DNA from: an uncultured Desulfovibrio sp.
GTDB taxonomy: Bacteria; Desulfobacterota; Desulfovibrionia; Desulfovibrionales; Desulfovibrionaceae
Direction: 5' to 3'
Assembly: GCA_900541395.1 (NCBI GenBank)
Contig: UQJT01000013.1
Location: 1 to 56,869, forward strand
Length of the DNA: 56,869 nucleotides
This document shows, piece by piece, positions 9,727 to 18,901 of the stretch (the stretch's first letter is position 1; each line of letters opens with the position of its first letter). Position numbers and translations under genes: made by a program. Under the pieces are notes generated by a model. It saw only the letters and a list, made by a program, of their open reading frames with translations, was not told where the DNA came from and did not search any database.

Positions 9727-10206
9727 TTTATTTAAAAAACAAAACGGGACAATCTTTATGTATAATTTGGAGGAGAAAGCGAAACATTGTTTTCATGAAT
9801 AATTTTTATGTAAAAACTTAGCATATTATGACATATATATGGATGTAGGAGGGAGAGGAGGCATCTCCACCGGATATTGTGACATGTTTACTTGTATACT
9901 ACCAAAAATTTTTAGCATGCTCAGTTTTGACAGGAGGAATTGAGACTTCTACTGGCGTAAGTATCATTATTTATATCCGAAAGGATAGCGTAGGTATGGG
10001 GTAATATTTATATATAAATTTTACGAAAATTAAGCATAGAAAATTTATATTTTGAATAAATATATAGAAAAAAATATTTATAAGAAATTAAGTTTTGTAA
10101 AAATTTTTGTTGTACAAGCAAGCAATTAATAAAAGTATAGTTTTTTTTAATTTATAAATATCTATACAATACAAAAAAAGGGGACTTTGCTTACCGGAGT
10201 AAGGTT
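9727..10206. other. AT-rich non-coding leader of the phosphorelay operon
   Basis: About 480 bases, very AT-rich compared with everything upstream, with no convincing reading frame or RNA gene. TTGTAC at about 10110 and CTATACAAT at about 10162 could be promoter pieces, but I cannot assign a clear -35/-10 pair. GGAG just before 10200 is the ribosome binding site of the next gene. The composition suggests foreign origin, or a long regulatory leader. Confidence 0.5.
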
Positions 10207-11283
10207 ATGCGAGAAGAGGCTTATAGCAAAACGCTGCTCCTTGTTGATGATAATGAAATTAATCGCCACATTCTTGAAAATGTGTTTGCTCCTGATTATT
10301 TGTCTGAACATGCATGGAACGGAAGTATAGGCCTAAAAAAAATATTAGCGTATCCAGATAAATACTGCGCGGTTCTCCTTGACGTAGTGATGCCGGAAAT
10401 GGACGGCATACAACTGCTGCGGCACCTGAGGGCCAGAAACCTGACAGACAAGATTCCCATTTTTCTGATTACGGCTGAAGCCAGCGATGCCATTACGAAA
10501 GAAGCCTATGAACTGGGCGTGATGGATGTCATCAGCAAGCCTATCATTCCCTATATAGTGCAGCGGCGTGTCAATTCCGTGGTGGAGCTGTTCCAGGCGC
10601 GGAAGAGGCTCGGAAACAAGGTGGAACAACAGCAGTCGGAGCTGCTTGCTCAGGCCCGGAAAGTCATTGAACTGAATCAGGGAATGATTGAAGCTCTGTC
10701 TGCGGCCATTGAATTCCGCAATGGAGAGTCGGGCGAACACGTTCGCCGTATCCATGACATCACTCATCTTTTGCTGCTTCATACGGATTTGGGAGCGGGA
10801 ATGGATGAGGAGACTATAGAGAATATCGCCCTGGCCTCCATCATGCATGACGTAGGCAAGATCGCCATTCCCGATTCCATTCTGAACAAGCCCGCCAAGC
10901 TTACTCCCGAAGAATTTGAGATCATGAAGACTCATACCACACAGGGAGCGGAACTTCTGAAAAGAATTCCGCAACTGCGCGGTCATGAATCCTATCAGTA
11001 TGCCTGCGACATAGCCCGCCACCACCATGAGCGTTGGGACGGCAGGGGCTACCCCGATGGTTTGAAAGGAGACGAGATATCCCCGGGGGCGCAGATTGTG
11101 TCGCTGGCGGATGTCTACGATGCGCTGGTGAGCAAGCGCTGCTACAAGGCCGCATTCAGTCGGACGGAAGCCGTGCAGATGATTCGTCGTGGAGAGTGCG
11201 GGGCGTTCAATCCGCTCTTATTGGAGCGTTTTCTGGCAGTGGAAGAAGAAATCGCCAGCCTGTATGTCCGCAATTCAGAGTGA
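10207..11283 (+). CDS. Response regulator with HD-GYP cyclic-di-GMP phosphodiesterase domain
   Basis: This 358-residue protein has a receiver domain at ~8-125 (acidic pair Asp14/Asp15, phosphoacceptor Asp59 in LLDVVMPEMDG, Thr89, Lys111). A coiled linker at ~125-165 leads to an HD-GYP domain at ~165-345 with HD at 214-215 (MHDVGKIAIPD), the HHHERWDGRGYPDGL signature (GYP 281-283) and DVYDAL. All key residues are present, so an active c-di-GMP phosphodiesterase controlled by phosphorylation is expected. It is first in a tight four-gene run with an Hpt protein and two hybrid kinases and is likely their output. Confidence 0.95.
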   Translation: MREEAYSKTLLLVDDNEINRHILENVFAPDYLSEHAWNGSIGLKKILAYPDKYCAVLLDVVMPEMDGIQLLRHLRARNLTDKIPIFLITAEASDAITKEAYELGVMDVISKPIIPYIVQRRVNSVVELFQARKRLGNKVEQQQSELLAQARKVIELNQGMIEALSAAIEFRNGESGEHVRRIHDITHLLLLHTDLGAGMDEETIENIALASIMHDVGKIAIPDSILNKPAKLTPEEFEIMKTHTTQGAELLKRIPQLRGHESYQYACDIARHHHERWDGRGYPDGLKGDEISPGAQIVSLADVYDALVSKRCYKAAFSRTEAVQMIRRGECGAFNPLLLERFLAVEEEIASLYVRNSE

Positions 11284-11292
11284 GGAAGAGGC

Positions 11293-11649
11293 ATGGATGC
11301 AACCACTAAAAAGATATTGGCGGAAGGCGGTATAGACGTGGGCAGCATGATGGAACGCTGCATGGGGAACGAAGCTTTACTGGAACGGTTGTTGAAAAAA
11401 TTTCTGGCAGACACGTCCTACACTGGACTTGTCAGGGCGTTCGAGGCCGGAGACGGCGCCGCGGCCCTGGATGCCTCACATACATTGAAGGGCGTGTGCG
11501 GGAATGTATCCATCACGGGGTTGTTTGAACTGCTTACCCGTCAGGTCCGGGCGTTACGCAATGGAGATACGGCAGAAGCCGCAAGCATGATGCCGGAAGT
11601 GACACGCAGATACGACGCAGCCGTTCAGGCTATACGGAAAAGCTTTTAA
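11293..11649 (+). CDS. Stand-alone Hpt (histidine phosphotransfer) domain protein
   Basis: This 118-residue, all-helical protein has the Hpt motif ASHTLKGVCGNVSI, with His63 as the phosphate carrier. It begins nine bases after the HD-GYP regulator stop, with GAGGAAGAGG upstream. Hpt proteins pass phosphate between receiver domains. Neither downstream hybrid kinase carries its own Hpt domain, so this small protein is the obvious shuttle between their receivers and the HD-GYP regulator. Confidence 0.93.
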   Translation: MDATTKKILAEGGIDVGSMMERCMGNEALLERLLKKFLADTSYTGLVRAFEAGDGAAALDASHTLKGVCGNVSITGLFELLTRQVRALRNGDTAEAASMMPEVTRRYDAAVQAIRKSF

Positions 11650-11667
11650 AAGCCGAGAGGAGCAACG

Positions 11668-14175
11668 GTGAGGTTCAGGTCTGTTTTGCGCGGAGCGTCC
11701 CTCAACATCATCGTGTTTCTGGTCGTACTCGCGCTGGCTGCGGGAGGAGTATACCTTTTTCGTGATACGCTTCTTCGGAATGCCAAAGTTACGGGCATGA
11801 CTCTGGCCCGGAACTACGCGGCCGAGGAAAGAAGCAATCTCGCTGTATACGAGACGCTTCTGGCCTTCGGCACCGCGTCTATGGAGAAACGCCTGCAGGA
11901 CGAGGACCTGGAGGATACGGTCCGGTGGATGCGAATCTATTTTGAGCGACTCCAGACCGTGCTGGGAGGCAATGTAGTTGTACCCTATATCGTTTTGGAT
12001 GGAAAAATCATCGATATGGCCAGCCAGTTGCAGGAAAAAATGCCCGATTTTACTCCCGAGGAACGCGACTGGTTTAAAATGGCACAGAAGACCCCTGGTG
12101 TTCCTGTATTCAGCGACGTGTATGAAGACACCGTCACGGGCAAGCCCGTAGTCACCATAGCGCAGAAATGCCGAACAGCCAACGCCATACTGGCGTTTGA
12201 TATTTTTCCTCATTATTTCCGTTTCAATTTTTTGCCCAAAAATCTGCAAAGTCACGAATCTTTTTTCCTTTGTGACAATAATGGAATGATTCTTTATACA
12301 CAGACCGGATTGAATGTTCCGGATAACGTATTGCAAGATTATGCATTCAATCTGATTAAAAAAATACAGAATAATGAACTTGAAAAATACGACTCTTATA
12401 TTATCGATCTGGATGGCAACAAGAGAGCTATATACTATAACAGGATGTATAATGGATGGTATTCCATCATTACTATTCCTCATTACAGCATTTTAAAAGA
12501 ATATAATACGATATTAATATTTTTAATATTATCTGTTTGTATTTTCCTTGCAGTGCTTGCGATCCTTTCATGGCGTTCCGGCAGGGTGAACAGGCTTATG
12601 AAACGCACCAACGAGGTGGTGCGGGTGCTGGGCAATTCCTATTATGCGCTGTACCGCGTGAATTTTGAGAACGACGCCTATGAAATGATCAAGGGTTCCG
12701 GCTACGTACGGGAAAGACTCTCGCAGTCCGGAAAATACAGCGAACTGATGCAGGTCATGCTGGAGGTCATTGAGCCGGACGCCCGTGAGGAATACAGACA
12801 GAATTTTTCCTGCGAAAGCATCCGCACGCTTGTTTCCCGCAAGGTCCGGGACTTCGGCGGGGATTTCCGTCGTCTTTTCGGGGAAGAATACCGATGGGTC
12901 AGTGTGCGCGTCCTGTTCGACGAATCCCTGACGCCTGAGGAAGTGGTGCTCTGTTTCCGTGAGGTGGAGCAGGAAAAACTGTGGCAGCTTCAGGAACGGA
13001 AGCTGCTGGAAGACACGCTGGAAACCGCCCGGCGAAGCGAAAAGGCCAGACAGTCGTTTTTCGCCAACATGTCGCACGACATGCGCACGCCGCTCAACGC
13101 CATCATCGGCATGTCCGAACTCGCAAGGCAGACTCTGGACAATAAGGAGAAGCTGGCCGGATACATTGATAAAATCCATTACTCCAGCTTCCAGCTCAAA
13201 AATCTGATAGACGACATCCTGGATCTGTCGCGTATGGCGGAAGGGCGGCTCGACCTGAACAATCAGAAGATAGACCTGCGGCAATGCGTGCAGGACTGCC
13301 TTGACGCCTATCGCGTGCAGGCCGAGATGGAACACAAGAGCCTTCAGGCGAGCATGGAACTGGAAAACGCATGGGTCATGGCCGACCCCGTGCGCATAGG
13401 GCAGCTCCTGAACAATCTGCTTTCCAACGCATTCAAGTTCACCTCGGCGGATGATGCCGTTTCCATCGCCGTCACCCAGATAAGAAATACCGGCAAATAC
13501 AAATTCGTGGTCTCGGATACCGGCATAGGGATGTCTCCGGAGTTTCTCCCCCATCTGTTCGAGCCTTACACGCGGGAAAATCGCTTCGGCTCAAAAAATG
13601 TGGCCGGAACGGGGCTGGGAATGTCCATCACCAAGAATCTTGTGGAGCAGATGAACGGTGAAATCAGCGTGGAGAGCTGCGTGGGGCGCGGCAGCACCTT
13701 CACCATCGTCCTGCCCTTCGTCGGTGTCGAGCCCGTTCACGCGGAGAAAAAGAAAGAAAAAAAGGATGCCCCCGATAGGGAAAACCTTCGGGGAAAGCGC
13801 ATCCTGCTGGCCGAAGACAATATGGTGAACATGGAACTGGCCGTCGAAATTTTTTCCATGCACGGAATAGAGGTCGTTCAGGCATGGAACGGCGCTGAAG
13901 CCGTGGAACAGTTTGCCGCATCCGAACCGTTTTTCTTCCATTTCATCCTCATGGACATGCAGATGCCTGAACTGGACGGCTGCGGGGCGGCCCGGCAGAT
14001 ACGGGCCATGAACAGGCCCGATGCGAAAAGCGTCCCCATCATTGCGGTGACGGCCAACGCCTTCGCGGAAGACATCGTGGCTACCACGGCGGCGGGCATG
14101 GATGCGCATGTGGCCAAGCCCATTGATTTCAGTCTCCTCCTCAACATGTTGGAAAAATTCATTAAGAATCGCTAG
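11668..14175 (+). CDS. Hybrid sensor histidine kinase, one receiver domain
   Basis: This 835-residue protein starts at GTG with GAGAGGAGC upstream. TM1 is at ~10-31, a periplasmic Cache-like sensor at ~32-278 and TM2 at ~279-300. A cytoplasmic PAS-like segment follows at ~301-455, then HisKA with His470 (MSHDMRTPLNAIIG), HATPase_c (NLLSNAFKF, DTGIGM, GTGLGM) and a receiver at ~710-833 with phosphoacceptor Asp763 (LMDMQMPELDG). All catalytic boxes look intact. The middle of the sensor part (about 12190-12560) is visibly more AT-rich than the kinase part, as if the sensor had a separate history. The ligand is unknown. Confidence 0.95.
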   Translation: MRFRSVLRGASLNIIVFLVVLALAAGGVYLFRDTLLRNAKVTGMTLARNYAAEERSNLAVYETLLAFGTASMEKRLQDEDLEDTVRWMRIYFERLQTVLGGNVVVPYIVLDGKIIDMASQLQEKMPDFTPEERDWFKMAQKTPGVPVFSDVYEDTVTGKPVVTIAQKCRTANAILAFDIFPHYFRFNFLPKNLQSHESFFLCDNNGMILYTQTGLNVPDNVLQDYAFNLIKKIQNNELEKYDSYIIDLDGNKRAIYYNRMYNGWYSIITIPHYSILKEYNTILIFLILSVCIFLAVLAILSWRSGRVNRLMKRTNEVVRVLGNSYYALYRVNFENDAYEMIKGSGYVRERLSQSGKYSELMQVMLEVIEPDAREEYRQNFSCESIRTLVSRKVRDFGGDFRRLFGEEYRWVSVRVLFDESLTPEEVVLCFREVEQEKLWQLQERKLLEDTLETARRSEKARQSFFANMSHDMRTPLNAIIGMSELARQTLDNKEKLAGYIDKIHYSSFQLKNLIDDILDLSRMAEGRLDLNNQKIDLRQCVQDCLDAYRVQAEMEHKSLQASMELENAWVMADPVRIGQLLNNLLSNAFKFTSADDAVSIAVTQIRNTGKYKFVVSDTGIGMSPEFLPHLFEPYTRENRFGSKNVAGTGLGMSITKNLVEQMNGEISVESCVGRGSTFTIVLPFVGVEPVHAEKKKEKKDAPDRENLRGKRILLAEDNMVNMELAVEIFSMHGIEVVQAWNGAEAVEQFAASEPFFFHFILMDMQMPELDGCGAARQIRAMNRPDAKSVPIIAVTANAFAEDIVATTAAGMDAHVAKPIDFSLLLNMLEKFIKNR

Positions 14176-14226
14176 CTGTCCTGTTCCGTTCATAACCGGA
14201 ATGTGCTGCGAGGAGCAAAAGGTTTC

Positions 14227-16794
14227 ATGAAAAGCATGCGCCAGTTTATCATCGGCGGGGCCGTCAGTATCGTTATCTGCATCGGTTTCTTTGCCTGGAG
14301 TACCCGCGATATGGTCCGCCATACCGGAGAATCCGTCCGGATGGTGGGCGAGATATATCTGAAAGAGATAAACAATCAGGTGAATCTGCACTTCGCGTCC
14401 ATCATCTCCCTGCGCCTGAAACAGATTGAGGTCATCCTCAGCCGCACTCTGCCGGAGGCTACGGCTGCGGGCCTCGTTCCGGAGGTACGGCAGCAGATGA
14501 ACGAGCATGCCGCCCTGAGGGATTTTTCCTATCTGGCCCTTTACGCCACGGACGGATATGCCGACGTCATCCACGGTGAACCTGTGACCATCCTCAATGA
14601 GGGGGCGTTCCTCCGGTCTCTGAACAACGCCGAGCAGAAAGTGAGCACCGGCGTCACGGCTTCCGGGGAGAGGCTTCTCCTGCTGGGGATATCCGTAGGC
14701 TATCCCCTGTCGGAAGGGTATCCCATGTCGGACGGCAGGCAATGCACGGCTCTGGTGGCCGGGGTCCCTCTCGAAAACCTCAACGAAACCCTGACCCTTG
14801 ATGCCGTAGAAAATTCCCTGACTTTTTCCCACATCATCCGCAGGGACGGAAGCTTCGTACTCAGCAATGCGGGGCTTGGGGGCGGCAACTATTACAACAG
14901 GCTCATGGAGGAGTGCGTCTTCGACGATATGCCGCCCGCGGAGATGGTCGCCGCCATGAGAGAACATCTTGTGAATGACGAGCCGCATACCATGTTCCTC
15001 ACCATGCGCGACGGGGGGGAGCGCCGCCATGTGTACTGTTCGAAGATGCCCTCTTCCGAGTGGTTTCTGGTGACGGTCATGCCTCATGGACCTCTCGACA
15101 CGATCATCGCGGAATTGGGAGACCGAAGGCTTTCTGTTTCCCTGTTAGGAGCCGTACTGATTCTGTTGCCGGTGCTGGTCATGGTCTTCTTTTATGGAAG
15201 GACGGCCAAACGACAGGTAGTCGCGTTGCGGCAGGCGAAACATGAGGCGGACAGGGCGAACCGCGCCAAGAGCGAATTTCTGTCCAATATGAGTCACGAC
15301 ATCCGTACCCCCATGAACGCCATCGTGGGCATGACGGCCATCGCCGCGTCGAATTTCGAGAATACCGCCCTTGTTCGCGACTGCCTGCGGAAAATCACGC
15401 TTTCCAGCAGGCACCTGCTGGGATTGATCAACGATGTGCTGGATATGTCCAAGATCGAGAGCGGCAAACTCTCGCTCAATATCGACATCGTTTCCCTGCG
15501 CGACCTCATGGAAGGTCTGGTGGGAATCGTGCAGCCGCAGGTCAGAGCGAAGAAACTGCGTTTCAATATCCGTATTCGCGATATTCTGGCGGAAAGAGTC
15601 TATTCCGACAACGTGCGGCTGAATCAGGTTCTGCTGAATCTGCTTTCCAACGCGCTCAAGTTCACGCCTCTGGGCGGTTCCGTCGCGGTAAGCCTGTATC
15701 AGGAGCGTTCTCCTCTGGGAGATGGGTATGTGCGCACCCATTTCCATGTGAAGGATACGGGCATCGGCATGACGGAAGAATTCCAGAAGAGAATCTATGA
15801 CTCGTTCACCCGCGAATCCAATGCCCGCGTCCACAGGATAGAGGGAACGGGGCTGGGCATGGCCATCACAAAGTATATCGTGGACGAGATGAAGGGAACC
15901 ATAGAGCTGCGCAGCAAGCTGGATAGGGGGACGGAATTTCACATCACGCTGGATATGGAAAGGGTGGACGCGCAGGAAGAGGACATGGTGCTGCCCGACT
16001 GGAATATCCTGGTGGTGGACGACGATGAGGAACTGTGCCGAACTGCCGTCTCCTCCCTGACGGAACTGGGAATACAGGCGGAATGGGCGCAGGAGGGGCA
16101 TAGCGCCGTTCAAATGAGCGTGCGCCGTCATGAGCAGAACCGGGATTATCATATAGTGCTTCTGGATTGGGAAATGCCGGGGATGAACGGGCTTGAAACG
16201 GCGCGGGAACTGCGCCGACACCTGGGCGACGATGTTCCCATCCTGCTGATTTCCGCCTACGACTGGACCGAAATAGAGGAAGAGGCCCGTCTTGCCGGTA
16301 TTACCGGTTTCATTTCCAAGCCGTTGTTCAAGTCCACCCTGTTTCAGGGGTTGAAACGTTTCGCGGAGGCAAAGCCGGAGCCGGGCGAACTTCAGCAAGA
16401 TCGCACCGTGGCGGACTGGAAGGGAAAACGTATTCTGCTGACCGAAGACAACGAACTGAACTGGGAAGTGGCGAGCACCCTTTTACAGGAATACGGCTTT
16501 GACTTGGATTGGGCGGAAAACGGACAGGTATGCGTGGACATGTTGAGAGAGTCCCCCCAGGGATATTACGACGTGGTTCTTATGGATATCCGCATGCCGG
16601 TCATGAACGGATACGAGGCGGCCAAAAACATTCGAGCCATGAACAGGCCCGATGCCAATATTCCTATCATAGCCATGACGGCCGACGCCTTTTCCGAGGA
16701 TATCCAAAAATGTCTGGACAGCGGCATGGATGCGCACGTTGCCAAGCCGCTCGATATGAAGGAGGTGCTGCGCGTGCTCCAAAAGTATCTGTGA
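14227..16794 (+). CDS. Hybrid sensor histidine kinase, two receiver domains
   Basis: This 855-residue protein is placed at the ATG downstream of GAGGAGC; a GTG 24 bases upstream has no site. TM1 is at ~7-24, a periplasmic sensor domain at ~25-300 and TM2 at ~302-324. HisKA follows with His357 ([14 protein letters not shown]), then HATPase_c ([21 protein letters not shown]) and two receivers with phosphoacceptors Asp647 ([11 protein letters not shown]) and Asp787 ([11 protein letters not shown]). It lacks an Hpt domain. It shares the IRAMNRPDA stretch with the preceding kinase, suggesting related receivers. It probably feeds the same Hpt protein and HD-GYP regulator. Confidence 0.94.
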   Translation: MKSMRQFIIGGAVSIVICIGFFAWSTRDMVRHTGESVRMVGEIYLKEINNQVNLHFASIISLRLKQIEVILSRTLPEATAAGLVPEVRQQMNEHAALRDFSYLALYATDGYADVIHGEPVTILNEGAFLRSLNNAEQKVSTGVTASGERLLLLGISVGYPLSEGYPMSDGRQCTALVAGVPLENLNETLTLDAVENSLTFSHIIRRDGSFVLSNAGLGGGNYYNRLMEECVFDDMPPAEMVAAMREHLVNDEPHTMFLTMRDGGERRHVYCSKMPSSEWFLVTVMPHGPLDTIIAELGDRRLSVSLLGAVLILLPVLVMVFFYGRTAKRQVVALRQAKHEADRANRAKSEFLSNMSHDIRTPMNAIVGMTAIAASNFENTALVRDCLRKITLSSRHLLGLINDVLDMSKIESGKLSLNIDIVSLRDLMEGLVGIVQPQVRAKKLRFNIRIRDILAERVYSDNVRLNQVLLNLLSNALKFTPLGGSVAVSLYQERSPLGDGYVRTHFHVKDTGIGMTEEFQKRIYDSFTRESNARVHRIEGTGLGMAITKYIVDEMKGTIELRSKLDRGTEFHITLDMERVDAQEEDMVLPDWNILVVDDDEELCRTAVSSLTELGIQAEWAQEGHSAVQMSVRRHEQNRDYHIVLLDWEMPGMNGLETARELRRHLGDDVPILLISAYDWTEIEEEARLAGITGFISKPLFKSTLFQGLKRFAEAKPEPGELQQDRTVADWKGKRILLTEDNELNWEVASTLLQEYGFDLDWAENGQVCVDMLRESPQGYYDVVLMDIRMPVMNGYEAAKNIRAMNRPDANIPIIAMTADAFSEDIQKCLDSGMDAHVAKPLDMKEVLRVLQKYL

Positions 16795-16866
16795 TGACCA
16801 TGCCGTTCCGCCTTTTTAGTCGGTCTGGAAAGGCATGGCCCCATGGCATGGGGGGACCGGAAGCGT

Positions 16867-17041
16867 CACAGTCCGGCGCACGCCGGGCCCCCGCGATCGC
16901 GCCGTCACCCCGAACGATGACGCCCGCGCTATACGCGGCATACCGGCGGAAGTCACGATCCGCGCCTTTCTGACCGGGGAACGCGAACGACTTGGGCTCT
17001 CCAGCCATACCGGGCATGTCGTGACCAACAATAATTCATAA
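16867..17041 (+). pseudogene. Remnant of the GT9 glycosyltransferase C-terminus
   Basis: In frame, GPRDRAVTPNDDARAIRGIP and the RAFLTGERERLGLSSHTGHV stretch correspond to the last ~60 residues of the intact protein at 8501-9577, with three residues deleted and several substitutions. Nothing of the first ~300 codons is present upstream, so this is a truncated copy and not a functional gene. The break is at about 16867, roughly 70 bases after the second kinase gene. Confidence 0.85.
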
Positions 17042-17162
17042 AAAAACTAAAAATAGAGCTGCACGACGGGCCGTGCCGCACATTTTAGCTCGTCGGTTTT
17101 CTCATGGCCTCCCATGCTCAAGGCGAAATTGTGAGTGGAAATCCTATCTATTTTCCATTACC
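16867..17162 (+). repeat. Direct repeat, right copy
   Basis: Matches 9394-9726 from CACAGTCCGGCGCACGC through the shared CTATCTATTTTCCATTACC block. It ends 22 bases before the start of the next gene, whereas the left copy ends at the AT-rich leader. The pair brackets the whole phosphorelay island. Confidence 0.85.
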
Positions 17163-17184
17163 ATTTCAGAAAACGAGGCAAGGC

Positions 17185-18836
17185 ATGACAGAAATAAACA
17201 GAAAGTACTTATATATTACAATTTTTTTTCTATTCGTTTTTCTTGTTTTACGGACTATAGGTCTGTATCCTATTTGTTTTTCTGACGAATATCAGTATAG
17301 CATCCTATCTAGAATACAGCCGCTTTCAGAAGCGCATTTGCCCAATTATCTTTATTTAAAAATATTTAATTGGACTAATATATTTGGTGACGGATTTTTA
17401 ATGGGGGCTCGAATATTTAATATAATTTTTTTCTGCAGTTCAGCATTTTTCTTCTACAAAATATCTCTCAATTATACAACTTCTCATCAAGCTATATGGG
17501 TTACTATTCTCTCTTTAATGGCTCCCATCAATACATATACAGCAGTTTTTATGCCAGAATCTCTTTATTATTTCCTATTCATTGTATGTATGTGGAGCCT
17601 GCTTCGGATTGAACCACATGCGTCCTCGTCTGCCTGGCTGTTGCCTGGTGCAGTATTGGGCTTGAATGCTCTGGTCAAACCCCATGCTCAACTGCTGATT
17701 CCCGCCGTTCTTCTGTATATGGTTTTTCTGTTTGGAACGCTTTCGTGCGACTGCAAAACTCGTCTGCAATCCCTGTTCAAAGCCGTCATACTCTTTGTCG
17801 TCGGCATATACGCCATTAAATTAGGGCTCGGCTATCTACTGGCTGGAACAGCGGGGCTCAATCTTGCCGGCCGCGCTTACAGCTCCATACATTATGATTT
17901 CCTGGCCAGTTTGCCGAATTTCCTCCATAGTCTGCGTGGACATATTCGAGGAATTCTGATCTTGTTCGGTTTTCCGCTACTTGCCGGTCTGTATAATCTT
18001 TTCTTTCGCCAAAGCGACTCTAACGGTTTGTCCTACCAGCGCAAGGTCTGTCTTCTTACCTGCTTGATAGCCTGCCTTATGATCGTACAGGTAGCTTTCT
18101 TTACGGCAAATATTGCCGGGACTGGGCCCTACGAGCATGCCAGTCGCTTACATTTTCGATATTATAATTTTATTTTTCCTTTTTTTATTCTGATGTCCAC
18201 AACTGTTATTGATTTCTCATCTCTAAAGCGAAAACTAATATTTTATTCTTTTTTGATCATATATGGACTATTTTAATATATTGTTTTTTTGTCAGAATAC
18301 ATCCGTATATAGTGAGTTTTATTGATTGCCCAGAACTGGCGGCTTTTCAGCGCTCTAAATCTATTCTTTTCCTATTTTTAACTATAGTGTTAATATTAAT
18401 ATATTTTCTTATAAAGAAAAAGAGCACATTATCAAAGAATATATATATTTACATAATTTTACCTTTATATTTTATTACTTCCATCATCATTAATAGTCAT
18501 ACATTACACGCTAATGCTATACCTAACATTTTTGACAAAACAGGAATTGTAATTTCTGAATATTTGACACAAGAACAAAAAAATAAAACGATAATTTTAT
18601 CTACAAACCAAATTGGAGCATTTAGGGTTCTCTTTTATCTCGATTCACCCCAGGCATCTTACCATATTATCCAAGAGGGAAAAACGTTTATACCAGATGC
18701 TAAAAACGAAGAAAATATTTTTATTGTCGTTGGTGAAGATATATCTTTTGCATCTTCAAATTTCAACGAATATGACTTCAACTTTTTTCGGTTATATGCC
18801 CCGGCCCGCTCTTCTTTGCCGACGCCGCAAAAATAA
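17185..18836 (+). pseudogene. AT-rich polytopic membrane glycosyltransferase (GT39/ArnT-like), frameshifted
   Basis: The first frame (17185-18276, 363 residues) starts at an ATG with GAGGCAAGG upstream. It has about eight to ten membrane segments and an early periplasmic CFSDEYQY acidic motif, as in dolichyl- or undecaprenyl-phosphate-sugar dependent GT-C enzymes. It stops at TAA 18274. The -1 frame is open from 18213 through 18834 and continues with more membrane segments and a soluble tail, without its own ribosome site. One missing base between 18213 and 18276, for example in CTATTTTAATA, would restore a ~550-residue protein. Whether this is a real mutation, phase variation or a sequencing error cannot be told here. 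Composition is far more AT-rich than neighbours. Confidence 0.7.
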
Positions 18837-18901
18837 CATGCTTCCGGATACGAAGACTCATTCCGCCTCTCGGTTTGGCCGGAAGAAAAAAATAAATCCA
18901 G

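Noticed and set aside
9614..9802. Short frame at the left direct repeat and AT-rich leader
   Set aside because: No ribosome site, starts in duplicated spacer, no similarity to a protein family.
10110..10170. Promoter for the phosphorelay operon (TTGTAC ... CTATACAAT)
   Set aside because: Spacing and match to -35/-10 consensus too poor to call; AT-rich DNA gives many such hits.
13591..16398. Long antisense frames under both hybrid kinases (about 500 and 417 codons)
   Set aside because: Overlap intact catalytic kinase frames, no start signals, composition typical of codon shadows.
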